Positions 42,256-50,186 of a stretch of 64,000 bases of DNA are shown piece by piece. The stretch spans positions 921,059-985,058 of the forward strand of contig JAIOXN010000001.1 of NCBI GenBank assembly GCA_021741585.1. Direction: 5' to 3'. The stretch is from Aquiluna sp. GTDB lineage: Bacteria; Actinomycetota; Actinomycetes; Actinomycetales; Microbacteriaceae. Every line of letters starts with the position of its first letter. Positions within the stretch are counted from its first letter, which is position 1. The notes under the pieces are model-generated. The model saw nothing but the letters and a program-made list of their open reading frames with translations. It ran no database searches and was not told the DNA's origin. The translations under genes and the position numbers were made by a program.

Positions 42256-43317
42256 TTAGCCCCCATTCAAAAGTTGCTCTAAGTCCCTCAATGCTATTGC
42301 AGCTTCACCTGGGTCAGCGATCCTGTGATCTACAACCAAAGTTGCGTGCATTATCTCTGTCTGACCTTGTTGGAAACCCTTCCCGATTACTAAAGCAGTT
42401 GACTGTCCGGGCAATAGAAGTACGTTGGCCTGGCCAATTCCAAATTCCGCAAAGTCATAAATCGCCGTCGTTGCACCCGAGAGATTCTCAAATGGAATCT
42501 TGTTCATCTTGGCTTTCGCCAAAAGACCTGGAAGCTCTGTTTCCCAGCCGGTACCCTGATCGATTGCAATCACAGGAGAGACAAATCCGATCTGAGTCTT
42601 GGTGAGAATAGCAATCTTAACCAGCCCAACTTCAGAGATGTTTTCTGAGACGAAACTTGAATTCAAAACCGAGTTCTTACGAAGCGTTTTCTCCCAGGCC
42701 CTGCAAAGTTCTTGCATTCGAACACCAGAGTCTCCGGGTAGGGACTTCTTCAGAACTAGCTCACTTGTGATGGTGAACTGTGGGATCGCAAGAGAAAGCG
42801 AAACCATCTTTGCCATTTGCAGCCGTGCTTTCTGGGCCCGTTCCGGGTCCTCCGGGGCGGCTAAATCTGAGACCTTAATTACCCCACTTGGGCTTGCAGG
42901 CTTAATGGAGTTGAGATCTATTCCGGTCTCAGCTGCCAGCTTTCTTGCCCCAGGCATCGCCAAAATTTCGCTAGAAATATGGGCAACCATCGGAGCCTGA
43001 ACCTCGGGAGCCGGCGCCACGGCAACCGGTGTTTGGCTTGCCGCGGGGGTAAACAGGTCGGCAAGCAAATCCTCACCTTCGGTTTCTAAAATCAGCATTG
43101 GCTTGCCGACTTCTAGAACATCGAGCGGATTGGCACACAATTCGATGACGGTGCCATCGACCTCGGCCTCAACCTCCATGTTGGTCTTATCAGTTCCAAC
43201 CACTGCAACCACGTCGCCGGATTTGATTTGCTGCCCAACAATGACGATGTATTCAACTAATTCGCCCTCTGTCATGGTCATTGACATTTTGGGCATCACG
43301 ATAGGTGTCTTGGGCAT
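42256..43317 (-). CDS. Dihydrolipoamide acyltransferase E2 of an acetoin/2-oxo acid dehydrogenase complex
   Basis: 353 residues from ATG 43317 (TAATG overlap with E1beta). An N-terminal lipoyl domain carries K44 in VVGTDKTNMEVEAE. A peripheral-subunit-binding segment follows at about residue 115 (AMPGARKLAAETGIDL). The C-terminal catalytic domain ends with TLVVDHRIADPGEAAI, where the active-site His is kept but the usual D-G after it reads D-P-G. Short for an E2, with a single lipoyl domain, as in acetoin dehydrogenases. It transfers the acyl group to CoA. No E3 gene is nearby. Confidence 0.9.
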   Translation of the reverse strand: MPKTPIVMPKMSMTMTEGELVEYIVIVGQQIKSGDVVAVVGTDKTNMEVEAEVDGTVIELCANPLDVLEVGKPMLILETEGEDLLADLFTPAASQTPVAVAPAPEVQAPMVAHISSEILAMPGARKLAAETGIDLNSIKPASPSGVIKVSDLAAPEDPERAQKARLQMAKMVSLSLAIPQFTITSELVLKKSLPGDSGVRMQELCRAWEKTLRKNSVLNSSFVSENISEVGLVKIAILTKTQIGFVSPVIAIDQGTGWETELPGLLAKAKMNKIPFENLSGATTAIYDFAEFGIGQANVLLLPGQSTALVIGKGFQQGQTEIMHATLVVDHRIADPGEAAIALRDLEQLLNGG

Positions 43318-44306
43318 TAGACCCCCCTGAGCAATTCTTGAGCAGCGGAAATGATTCCGGGAAGCTGGGGCACAACCGCCTTTTCCAGCTGCGGAGCATA
43401 TGGAATTGGAACGTCCATTCCGCAAACTCGTTTGATTGGTTCAAGCAGCGAGTAAATGGCAGGGCCTTCTGATATTCGAGCGGCAATCTCTGCCATGTAA
43501 CCAACGTGCTTTGGGGCTTCCTGCACCAACATCACTCGACCGGTCTTGCGGATCTGATCTTCGATTGGACCCATGTCCAATGGGGTAAGTGAACGGACGT
43601 CCACCACGCTGACGTCTATGCCAATAGCAGACAGTTCTTGGGCCGCTTCAAGGCAGCGGGAAACCATAATTCCGGTAGCAACCATAACCAGGTCCTTACC
43701 TTCTCGAACCAGGTTGGAAACCCCAATTGGGATGCGATACATCTCTTCTGGAACTTCACCAGATGTCTTATAGAGCAGCTTGTGTTCCAAAACAATCACC
43801 GGGTTCGGGTCATCAATTGCCGAAAGCAACAGCCCTTTCACCTCATATGGACTCGATGGCATGACGACCTTTAGCCCTGGCACGTGAGCAAACCAGCTCT
43901 CCAAGCTCTGGGAGTGCTGAGCTGCTGCGCCGGTTCCAGAACCTGTCGGCGCACGCAGCACCATTGGCACCGAGAGCTCGCCACCAAGCATGAAGTGGAT
44001 CTTGGCGGCCTGGTTCACAATCTGATCCATCGCCTGCGCGGTGAAATCCGAGAATTGAATCTCAACGATTGGTTTCATCCCAACAAGGGCGGCACCTACC
44101 GCGGCTCCAACAATCCCAAGTTCAGAAATTGGAGTGTCGCGGATGCGCTCTGGGCCAAAGCGCTGAATCAAGTCTCCGGAAACCCCAAAGGCTCCGCCGT
44201 AGATTCCGATGTCCTCTCCAAGCATGAACACACTCGGGTCGGCTTCCATCGCCTGGCCAATAGCTTCGCGGACAGCCTCGGCGTATGTAATAACTCTCTG
44301 ACTCAT
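43317..44306 (-). CDS. TPP-dependent E1 beta subunit (acetoin dehydrogenase-like)
   Basis: 329 residues, normal for E1beta of acetoin, pyruvate or branched-chain dehydrogenases. FMLGEDIGIYGGAFGVSGD near the N-terminus, EIQFSDFTAQAMDQIVNQAAK (in part, ~80) and VDVRSLTPLD (~230) are conserved. With E1alpha it forms the alpha2beta2 TPP enzyme. Stop and start overlap the flanking E1alpha and E2 genes by one base each. Confidence 0.94.
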   Translation of the reverse strand: MSQRVITYAEAVREAIGQAMEADPSVFMLGEDIGIYGGAFGVSGDLIQRFGPERIRDTPISELGIVGAAVGAALVGMKPIVEIQFSDFTAQAMDQIVNQAAKIHFMLGGELSVPMVLRAPTGSGTGAAAQHSQSLESWFAHVPGLKVVMPSSPYEVKGLLLSAIDDPNPVIVLEHKLLYKTSGEVPEEMYRIPIGVSNLVREGKDLVMVATGIMVSRCLEAAQELSAIGIDVSVVDVRSLTPLDMGPIEDQIRKTGRVMLVQEAPKHVGYMAEIAARISEGPAIYSLLEPIKRVCGMDVPIPYAPQLEKAVVPQLPGIISAAQELLRGV

Positions 44307-45313
44307 TATGCAACCCTAAATACGCTTGAAATTAGTTCATCTGGTGAGGAGTCAGGCGCCTCCGAAGCGCTGCGAATCGCTTCGCGAATCGTTTCGCGAA
44401 CCTTGGCGTTGACCTGGTCGACCTCTTCCTTGGTGAGTAGGTTCTTTTCCATGCAGAGGTGCTCAAATTTCCCAATTGGGTCTCTGAGTTTCCAGTCTTC
44501 AATTTCCTCTTTGGTGCGGTAGAGATTCTTGTCGCTTTTTGAGTGACCCTTGTGTCGGTAGGTCTCAGCTTCAATCAGGGTTGGTCCGCCACCCTGCCGA
44601 GCTCGGTCAACAGCTTCCTTGGCTGCAAGGTAAACCGCGTCAATATCATTGCCATCAACTGTCACGGCTGGGATACCGTATGCGGCACCACGCTCAGCAA
44701 TGTGACCAATGTTCATTGAGAACTCTGTTGAGTTGGACATACCGTATTTATTGTTTTCACAAACAAAGATCACAGGCAATTGCCAAACTGCAGCGAGGTT
44801 CAACGCTTCATGGAATGCACCCTCATTGGTTGCGCCGTCGCCGAAGAAGCTGACCACGACGTTGTCCAGTCCCTTCATTTTCTGGGCAAGTGCGGCCCCT
44901 GTGGCAATTGGAATTCCACCGGCCACGATTCCATTGGCTCCTAGGTTTCCGGTCTTGGCGTCCGCTATGTGCATTGAGCCGCCGCGCCCACGGCAATAGC
45001 CGGTCTGCTTGGCCAATAGCTCAGCCATCATTCGGGTAAGGTCGGCACCTTTAGCTATGCAGTGGGAGTGGCCGCGATGAGTCGATGTAATAAAGTCCGA
45101 TTCCTTCAATGCTGCACAAACTCCAGTTGCAACAGCTTCCTGACCAATCGAGAGGTGCATCGTTCCGTGCATCATTCCGCGAGCAAATAGTCCATCTACA
45201 GCTTCCTCGAAGGATCGAATCGAATGCAAAGATTCGAGCGCTGCAAGAGCGGCCTCCTTGCTTTCTGATATCGCACCGGCATCATTGCCGAGCAGGGGGG
45301 TAATGGTAGCCAC
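44306..45313 (-). CDS. TPP-dependent E1 alpha subunit (acetoin dehydrogenase-like)
   Basis: 335 residues from GTG 45313, with GAGGAT upstream. The TPP motif spans [14 protein letters not shown] (about residue 166) to [29 protein letters not shown] and [14 protein letters not shown] are closer to AcoA of acetoin dehydrogenase than to pyruvate E1alpha by my reading. Acetoin enzymes cleave an acyloin, CH3-CO-CHOH-R, to acetyl-lipoate plus aldehyde. First gene of the long operon ending at 37541 or 37252. Confidence 0.92.
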   Translation of the reverse strand: MATITPLLGNDAGAISESKEAALAALESLHSIRSFEEAVDGLFARGMMHGTMHLSIGQEAVATGVCAALKESDFITSTHRGHSHCIAKGADLTRMMAELLAKQTGYCRGRGGSMHIADAKTGNLGANGIVAGGIPIATGAALAQKMKGLDNVVVSFFGDGATNEGAFHEALNLAAVWQLPVIFVCENNKYGMSNSTEFSMNIGHIAERGAAYGIPAVTVDGNDIDAVYLAAKEAVDRARQGGGPTLIEAETYRHKGHSKSDKNLYRTKEEIEDWKLRDPIGKFEHLCMEKNLLTKEEVDQVNAKVRETIREAIRSASEAPDSSPDELISSVFRVA

Positions 45314-45362
45314 TCTTTATCATCCTCACATATGTGCGTCAAGTAATTCACATCTGTTCGCA

Positions 45363-45391
45363 ACATTATTACAAAAAAAATTTAGTGACAA
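45363..45391 (-). promoter_or_regulatory. Sigma70-type promoter of the E1/E2-PTS operon
   Basis: On the minus strand TTGTCA (45391 to 45386), a 17-base spacer, then TAATGT (45368 to 45363). The expected start near 45356 leaves a leader of about 43 bases containing GAGGAT before the GTG at 45313. A 10-bp palindrome CACATATGTG (45327-45336) lies in the leader. Confidence 0.6.
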
Positions 45392-45414
45392 CTCCCTCAA
45401 GGAAATTCACTAAA
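45381..45414. promoter_or_regulatory. Inverted repeat, candidate SorC-regulator operator
   Basis: TTTAGTGA (45381-45388) and TCACTAAA (45407-45414), perfect 8-bp arms with centres 26 bp apart. One arm overlaps the -35 hexamer, the other lies upstream. Assignment to the SorC-type regulator is inferred from operon membership. Confidence 0.55.
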
Positions 45415-45470
45415 AAGACAAACCACGCAAAGGTGATTTCGCACACACTTATCGCATTTCAGCGCTTCGG

Positions 45471-45887
45471 TCAGGCGCTTACCTCAAGACCAGTTGGAAC
45501 ATGCGCATCCTTGAGGACCGCCCATTCCTCATCGGTAAACATTCTTGATCTGGTGATAAACCTTTTGCCCTCAGTGGACTCAAGCGAAAAGCCACCCCCA
45601 CGACCAACTACAACATCGATGGTCAGGTGAGTGTGCTTCCAATATTCAAACTGCTCGGCAGACATCCAGAACTTGATGGTTCCAGGAACTCCTTCAACCG
45701 TCAGCTCCTCGAGCATCACATCAGATCCACCGGTTCTAAACTCACCGGCCAAGTAACACATCGGCGAAGACCCATCGCAGCAACCGCCAGATTGGTGAAA
45801 CATTAGTGGCCCATTGCGCTTGGCTAGGGTCCGCAGCAGTTCCTCACACTCGGGGGTGAAGGCAACTCGTTTTGGCAATTTCGACAT
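45471..45887 (-). CDS. DUF779-family protein
   Basis: 138 residues from ATG 45887, preceded by AAAGGAG at ideal spacing; an upstream in-frame start is rejected. Contains the cysteine-rich HQSGGCCDGSSPMCY (about residue 33) and WKHTHLTIDVVVGRGGGFSLE (in part), hallmarks of DUF779. This family nearly always neighbours acetaldehyde/aldehyde dehydrogenases, as here; its function is unknown, a metal- or redox-related accessory role being possible. Confidence 0.9.
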   Translation of the reverse strand: MSKLPKRVAFTPECEELLRTLAKRNGPLMFHQSGGCCDGSSPMCYLAGEFRTGGSDVMLEELTVEGVPGTIKFWMSAEQFEYWKHTHLTIDVVVGRGGGFSLESTEGKRFITRSRMFTDEEWAVLKDAHVPTGLEVSA

Positions 45888-45922
45888 TTTTGTCTCCTTT
45901 GACAATTTCAGGATAAAGCAAT

Positions 45923-45948
45923 GCGGGTTGCGATAAATCGCAACCCGC
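45923..45948. terminator. Strong hairpin between aldehyde dehydrogenase and DUF779 genes
   Basis: GCGGGTTGCGAT, loop AA, ATCGCAACCCGC: a perfect 12-bp stem. On the minus strand it is followed by ATTGCTTTATCC, a weak U-tract, so it may be a partial terminator giving less DUF779 mRNA than dehydrogenase mRNA, or a stabilising 3' end. Confidence 0.55.
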
Positions 45949-45959
45949 TAGCTTTTGGT

Positions 45960-47483
45960 TTAGAAAAATCCGAGCTTGTTCTCTGAGTAGCTAACAAGCA
46001 GGTTCTTGGTCTGCTGGTAGTGCTTGAGCATCATTAGGTGGTTCTCTCTTCCGATACCGGATGACTTGTATCCACCGAAGGCTGCGTGAGCAGGGTATGC
46101 GTGGTAGCAGTTTGTCCAAACGCGGCCAGCCTGGATAGATCTTCCAGCGCGGTAAGCGGTGTTCATCTTGCGGGTCCAAACACCTGCACCTAGACCGTAG
46201 AGAGTGTCATTGGCAATCTCCATGGCTTGGTCATGTCCGTCGAACTTGGTCACTGCCAAGACTGGTCCAAAGATTTCCTCCTGGAACAATCTCATGGAGT
46301 TCTTGCCTTCGAAGACGGTTGGTGTTACGTAGTAACCACCGGCTAGGTCGCCACCGAGGTCGTTCCGCTCGCCACCAAGAAGCAGCTTGGCTCCCTCTTG
46401 CTTGCCGATGTCGATGTAGCTGAGGATCTTCTCCAGCTGGTCGTTTGATGCCTGGGCACCAATCATCGTCTCGGTGTCAAGCGGGTTGCCCTGCTTGATT
46501 GCCTTTACGCGCTCTAGGGCGTCGCCCAAGAACTTGTCGTAAATTGGTGCGTCAATCAATGCGCGGGATGGGCAGGTGCAAACCTCACCCTGGTTTAGGG
46601 CAAACATTGTGAAGCCCTCGAGACACTTGTCGTAGAAAGCATCGTTTTCTTCTGCGATGTCGCGGTAGAAAATGTTTGGGCTCTTGCCACCAAGTTCTAG
46701 GGTGACCGGAATGATGTTGTCCGATGCGTACTGCATGATCAAGCGACCGGTTGTGGTCTCTCCGGTGAAGGCAATCTTTGAGATGCGCCTTGAGGATGCC
46801 AGTGGCTTTCCTGCCTCAACACCGAAGCCATTCACGATGTTGATTACACCGGCTGGGATCAAGTCGGCAATCAAATCCATCAGGAACAGAATCGAGACTG
46901 GAGTCTGCTCGGCAGGCTTCAGCACGATGCAGTTTCCCGCAGCCATAGCCGGAGCAAGCTTCCAAGCAGCCATCAAGATTGGGAAGTTCCAAGGGATGAT
47001 CTGGCCTACGACACCAAGTGGCTCGTGGAATTGGTAGCTCACGGTGTCGTGATCTAGCTCTCCCATGGAACCCTCTTGGGCGCGAATAACGCCTGCGAAG
47101 TAGCGGAAGTGGTCGATTGCCAAAGGAATGTCGGCGGCCATGGTCTCGCGAACAGGCTTGCCGTTTTCCCAGGTCTCAGCAACCGCAATCTTTTCTAGGT
47201 TTGCCTCCATGCGGTCGGCAATCTTGTTCATGATGATTGAGCGCTCGGTTGGGGAGGTCTTTCCCCAGGTTTTGAATGCAGCGTGAGCGGCATCAAGTGC
47301 CTTGTCAATGTCTGCGGCATTGCCTCTTGCTACCTCGCAAAAAACCTTGCCTGTGACGGGGGTGATGTTTTCGAAATATTCTCCGGAACTTGGAGCAACA
47401 TATTGCCCACCGATCCAGTGGTCATAACGGGAGCGGAACTCTGCAACCGCTCCGGCGCTACCGGGTTGTGCATAAACAGTCAT
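45960..47483 (-). CDS. Aldehyde dehydrogenase, acetaldehyde-type (ExaC/AldB-like)
   Basis: 507 residues from ATG 47483, preceded by GGAGGT; a longer upstream frame lacks such a site. NAD(P)-dependent oxidation of an aldehyde to its acid. [16 protein letters not shown] (about residue 155), the catalytic glutamate in [14 protein letters not shown] (~255) and the catalytic cysteine in [14 protein letters not shown] (~294) are visible. The ExaC-like sequence and the DUF779 partner point to acetaldehyde or ethanol metabolism, and acetaldehyde is the by-product of acetoin cleavage. Confidence 0.93.
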   Translation of the reverse strand: MTVYAQPGSAGAVAEFRSRYDHWIGGQYVAPSSGEYFENITPVTGKVFCEVARGNAADIDKALDAAHAAFKTWGKTSPTERSIIMNKIADRMEANLEKIAVAETWENGKPVRETMAADIPLAIDHFRYFAGVIRAQEGSMGELDHDTVSYQFHEPLGVVGQIIPWNFPILMAAWKLAPAMAAGNCIVLKPAEQTPVSILFLMDLIADLIPAGVINIVNGFGVEAGKPLASSRRISKIAFTGETTTGRLIMQYASDNIIPVTLELGGKSPNIFYRDIAEENDAFYDKCLEGFTMFALNQGEVCTCPSRALIDAPIYDKFLGDALERVKAIKQGNPLDTETMIGAQASNDQLEKILSYIDIGKQEGAKLLLGGERNDLGGDLAGGYYVTPTVFEGKNSMRLFQEEIFGPVLAVTKFDGHDQAMEIANDTLYGLGAGVWTRKMNTAYRAGRSIQAGRVWTNCYHAYPAHAAFGGYKSSGIGRENHLMMLKHYQQTKNLLVSYSENKLGFF

Positions 47484-47569
47484 CTTTGACTTACCTCCAG
47501 ATTTGTGGCGCCTCATTGCACCAACAGGTTTGAAAATACGCCTGCAAAAAATCTTTGTCACACAGATGG

Positions 47570-47585
47570 TTCGGAACTATCCGAA
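47570..47585. promoter_or_regulatory. Inverted repeat in the aldehyde dehydrogenase/LuxR intergenic region
   Basis: TTCGGA-ACTA-TCCGAA, perfect 6-bp arms with a 4-base spacer, midway between the divergent dehydrogenase and response-regulator genes. A candidate binding site for the latter. Confidence 0.4.
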
Positions 47586-47655
47586 ACCACCCCATAGGGA
47601 CAGCTCGAGACCTATACATATGGACAGGTAGCACAAAACCTTCTAACATCGAGTA

Positions 47656-48342
47656 ATGGCCAATGATGCTCGCGGAGATGTCGCCCTAGGGCGCCGTTCT
47701 CCCCTTGCAAAATCCAGGGTGGTTGTTGCAGACAACACCGTAATCTCTCGCGTTGGCATCAGAACAATTCTTGAGAGAACCGCTGGAACCGCAGTGGTGG
47801 CAGAAGCATCAACTTATGACGCAACTCTGCTAGCTGTCGAGGAGCACGCTCCCGATGTTCTTGTGATTGACCTAGACCTAGGCGATGACACCACAAAAGG
47901 TTTGCAACTTTGCGAGACCATCAGCAATAAGTATTCAGACACCAAAATCTTGGTACTGGTTAAAACCGTCTCCGAGTTCGTGGTTGTCGACGCACTGCGC
48001 CGAGGAGCTCTCGGGTTTTTTCTCAAAGAGCAGGTTTCCGCAGACGAACTTCAAAGAGCTGTTCGAGCAGTCCAAAAAGGCGAGACGGTTCTGGGTCAGG
48101 GAGTCTCAAAGCTAATTGCCAAATCTCTCGGTAGCTCAAAATCGGATTCGCTCTCGGATCGAGAGCTTGATGTGATTCGGCTCTTGGGTCGTGGACTTGG
48201 CAATAAAGAAATTGCTAAAGAGCTATTTATTTCTGAAAGCACCGTGAAATTTCACGTTCACAATATTTGCAAGAAGTTTGGTTGCACAAAGAGAACCCAG
48301 GTGGTGCATCACGCAACCGCGGCAGGGCTATTGGCTAATTAG
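47656..48342 (+). CDS. NarL/LuxR-type response regulator
   Basis: 228 residues. N-terminal receiver domain with the likely phosphoacceptor aspartate in VLVIDLDLGDD (about residue 75) and the conserved lysine in GFFLKEQ (about residue 120); C-terminal LuxR helix-turn-helix (LSDRELDVIRLLGRG; GNKEIAKELFISESTVKFHV in part, ~183-202). TAACAT followed by six bases precedes the ATG, so the transcript may be leaderless. No histidine kinase is adjacent. Divergence from the aldehyde dehydrogenase suggests it controls that gene. Confidence 0.92.
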   Translation: MANDARGDVALGRRSPLAKSRVVVADNTVISRVGIRTILERTAGTAVVAEASTYDATLLAVEEHAPDVLVIDLDLGDDTTKGLQLCETISNKYSDTKILVLVKTVSEFVVVDALRRGALGFFLKEQVSADELQRAVRAVQKGETVLGQGVSKLIAKSLGSSKSDSLSDRELDVIRLLGRGLGNKEIAKELFISESTVKFHVHNICKKFGCTKRTQVVHHATAAGLLAN

Positions 48343-48554
48343 TCTTCTTCTAGTTCGACGACTCTGTCGTCGTCCAACGGGGATTCTTCTTCCTCGTCTT
48401 CGTAGAGATCAGCCCACTTGTCCTCATAGTCAGGCTCTGCGTCAGTTTTGTGGCTGAGTTCTGCCTGTAGGGCTGAGTAATCGGTTGAGGGGCTGAAGTA
48501 CTTCAGCTCGCGAGCAACCTTGGTGTTCTTAGCTTTTTGACGGCCACGCCCCAT
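48339..48554 (-). CDS. DUF3073 family protein
   Basis: 71 residues. The opening MGRGRQKAKNTKVARELKYF is the signature of DUF3073, a small conserved actinobacterial protein with a basic N-terminus and acidic C-terminus (EDEEEESPLDDD). Function unknown. AGGGGG precedes the ATG. The stop overlaps the convergent response-regulator stop by 4 nt. Confidence 0.92.
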   Translation of the reverse strand: MGRGRQKAKNTKVARELKYFSPSTDYSALQAELSHKTDAEPDYEDKWADLYEDEEEESPLDDDRVVELEED

Positions 48555-48640
48555 GGCGAGCCCCCTTATTCTCTATGCGATCGGAGCTAAAAAATAGCTC
48601 CTCGAAACTTATGGAAACCTTGGCGTAGATTCTACCATCG

Positions 48641-48988
48641 CTAGCCCAGTTGCAAAACAAGGCTGAGGATAACTAGCGGCAAAAATAGATTTAGCACCAA
48701 AGTGAAGGCCATCTGTGTGAGTCTGCCTCGATGCCAAAAGTCAAAGGCGGCTTTGGATACCCCGGAGAAAGTTGAAAGCCCACCGGCTACTCCAACCATT
48801 GCAATGGCTAGAGTTTCTGGATAAAGCTCTGGACCGGAAAGAACAACTCCAACAAAGGCTGCCGCCAAAGAATTTGTGAGAATTAGCCCATACGGCAACT
48901 TCCCAGCCCAATTGGTGATCAATACCCTCAGGACGCTCGCCAGACCACCAGCCAGAGCCAGCAGTAGCAGAAAGATTCCTTGATTCAT
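48641..48988 (-). CDS. crcB: Fluoride channel subunit FluC/CrcB (second copy)
   Basis: 115 residues, four hydrophobic helices. The GVAGGLSTFSGVS motif (about residue 66) and the N-S-L-A-A segment in TM2 identify a Fluc channel, which exports fluoride and assembles as a dual-topology dimer. It overlaps the paired paralogue upstream by one base (TAATG). In actinobacteria two crcB genes in tandem generally make a heterodimer. Confidence 0.92.
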   Translation of the reverse strand: MNQGIFLLLLALAGGLASVLRVLITNWAGKLPYGLILTNSLAAAFVGVVLSGPELYPETLAIAMVGVAGGLSTFSGVSKAAFDFWHRGRLTQMAFTLVLNLFLPLVILSLVLQLG

Positions 48989-49353
48989 TAAGACTGTTCA
49001 GCTTTCTTTTTTGCCAAGCGCCCCTGTCTAAAGCCAAAACCGTAGACCAAAACCCCGAGGGCAAGCATCAAGAAGATCTCCCAACTCAGGCCAGAGGAAT
49101 CAACAAACAAAGTCAATGCACTCATGGTTGTGAAGCCTCCGGCAAATCCAGCACCCCAGAGATTTCTGCACCATTCGAGTTGGAAATATGGGTGGCGAGC
49201 AGACAGTCCCAAGAAATAGGAACCCAAAAGGTTCACTGTGAACAGGCTAAGTAGTTCTGCCGAGTAGCCAAGGTCTAGATTCTGCATGAGCTCAAAAATC
49301 ACGTACCTGGCCAAGGTGCCAAGCGCCCCACCAATGAACACAAACTTCAGCAT
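48988..49353 (-). CDS. crcB: Fluoride channel subunit FluC/CrcB (first copy)
   Basis: 121 residues from ATG 49353 with AGAGGA four bases upstream; a longer in-frame start at 49395 is less likely. Hallmarks are FIGGALGTLARYVIF at the N-terminus, VNLLGSYFLG in TM2 and AGGFTTMSALTLF (about residue 75). Paired with the second copy. I see no fluoride riboswitch in the short gap to the divergent merR-type gene. Confidence 0.93.
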   Translation of the reverse strand: MLKFVFIGGALGTLARYVIFELMQNLDLGYSAELLSLFTVNLLGSYFLGLSARHPYFQLEWCRNLWGAGFAGGFTTMSALTLFVDSSGLSWEIFLMLALGVLVYGFGFRQGRLAKKKAEQS

Positions 49354-49405
49354 GTTTCCTCTAACAACCACATTGTCAAGAATACTGGTGGGCAATTTTC
49401 ATCGC

Positions 49406-49436
49406 TTGACATTGACGTTGCGTCAACTACTACAGT
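49406..49436 (+). promoter_or_regulatory. MerR-type promoter with 19-bp spacer and palindromic operator
   Basis: TTGACA at 49406-49411, then a 19-base spacer, then TACAGT at 49431-49436. The spacer contains the perfect palindrome TTGACG-TTG-CGTCAA (49412-49426). The over-long spacer with a central dyad is the classic MerR-activated design. The ATG at 49443 is six bases after the -10, implying a leaderless autoregulated mRNA. Confidence 0.8.
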
Positions 49437-49442
49437 GCAATT

Positions 49443-50186
49443 ATGAACTCGGAAATTTCAATTAGAGAGCTGACTTCACTAACAGGAGTCACATCTCGGG
49501 CGCTTCGCCATTACGACCAGATTGGCTTGCTAAAGCCAAGTCGTCGCGCGAATTCAGGCGAGCGGCTCTATTCAGACAGCGATTTGTTGCGTCTGCAGCA
49601 AATTCTGCTTCTCAAGGAGCTGGGCCTTGGCCTTGGAGAGATTGCTAGCAATCTAGATGACAATGCCCCAGCGGATTTCCTAAGTGACCATCTGCAAAAG
49701 CTAAAAAGAGAGCAGCTAAGACTTGGAGACATGATTGCCTCCGTTGAAATGACAATCGAAAAATTAGATAAAGGAGAGCCACTTTTGCCCGAAGATCTGT
49801 TTGAAGGATTTAGTAATGACCCATATGCTCAAGAAGCCCAAGAGCGCTGGCCAGATAAATACCAAGAATCCCAACAGCGCTTATCAAAGCTGTCAAAGAG
49901 CGAGCAGCAAGCTGTCTTCAAGGAAATGGAAACCAACACTCTTGAGCTTGCGCGGTTAAAGAAACTCGGCACGGAACCTGATTCGATGGAGGCGCAAGTA
50001 GCGATCGGCAAGCACTACGCATGGCTTTCCAACTTCTGGATTGCAGATCAAAATGCATACATTGCCCTAGGGGAAATGTATGTGAGCGATCCTCGCTTCA
50101 CCGCAACCTACGATAAATACGAGCCGGGTCTGGCCGTATTTATGAGCGCTGCGATGACCGCTTGGGCGCTCGCGAACCTAGCTTGA
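49443..50186 (+). CDS. MerR-family regulator with TipAS-type effector domain
   Basis: 247 residues. N-terminal MerR helix-turn-helix (LTSLTGVTSRALRHYDQIGLL in part, residues ~10-30), a coiled-coil dimerisation helix (about 80-110) and a C-terminal TipAS domain (AQERWPDKYQES ~135; HYAWLSNFWIADQNAYIALGEMY in part ~195) that in TipAL binds cyclic thiopeptide antibiotics. Likely activates its own promoter and possibly the convergent multidrug exporter, with whose 3' end it overlaps by 47 bases. Confidence 0.92.
   Translation: MNSEISIRELTSLTGVTSRALRHYDQIGLLKPSRRANSGERLYSDSDLLRLQQILLLKELGLGLGEIASNLDDNAPADFLSDHLQKLKREQLRLGDMIASVEMTIEKLDKGEPLLPEDLFEGFSNDPYAQEAQERWPDKYQESQQRLSKLSKSEQQAVFKEMETNTLELARLKKLGTEPDSMEAQVAIGKHYAWLSNFWIADQNAYIALGEMYVSDPRFTATYDKYEPGLAVFMSAAMTAWALANLA

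Noticed and set aside
45327-45336. Palindrome CACATATGTG as the main operator of the PTS operon
   Set aside because: It lies in the 5' leader close to the start codon; the TTTAGTGA/TCACTAAA repeat overlapping the -35 is a better candidate, although the palindrome could be secondary.
49354-49442. Fluoride riboswitch ahead of the crcB pair
   Set aside because: The short divergent gap is occupied by the merR-type promoter and no fluoride-aptamer-like fold was seen.
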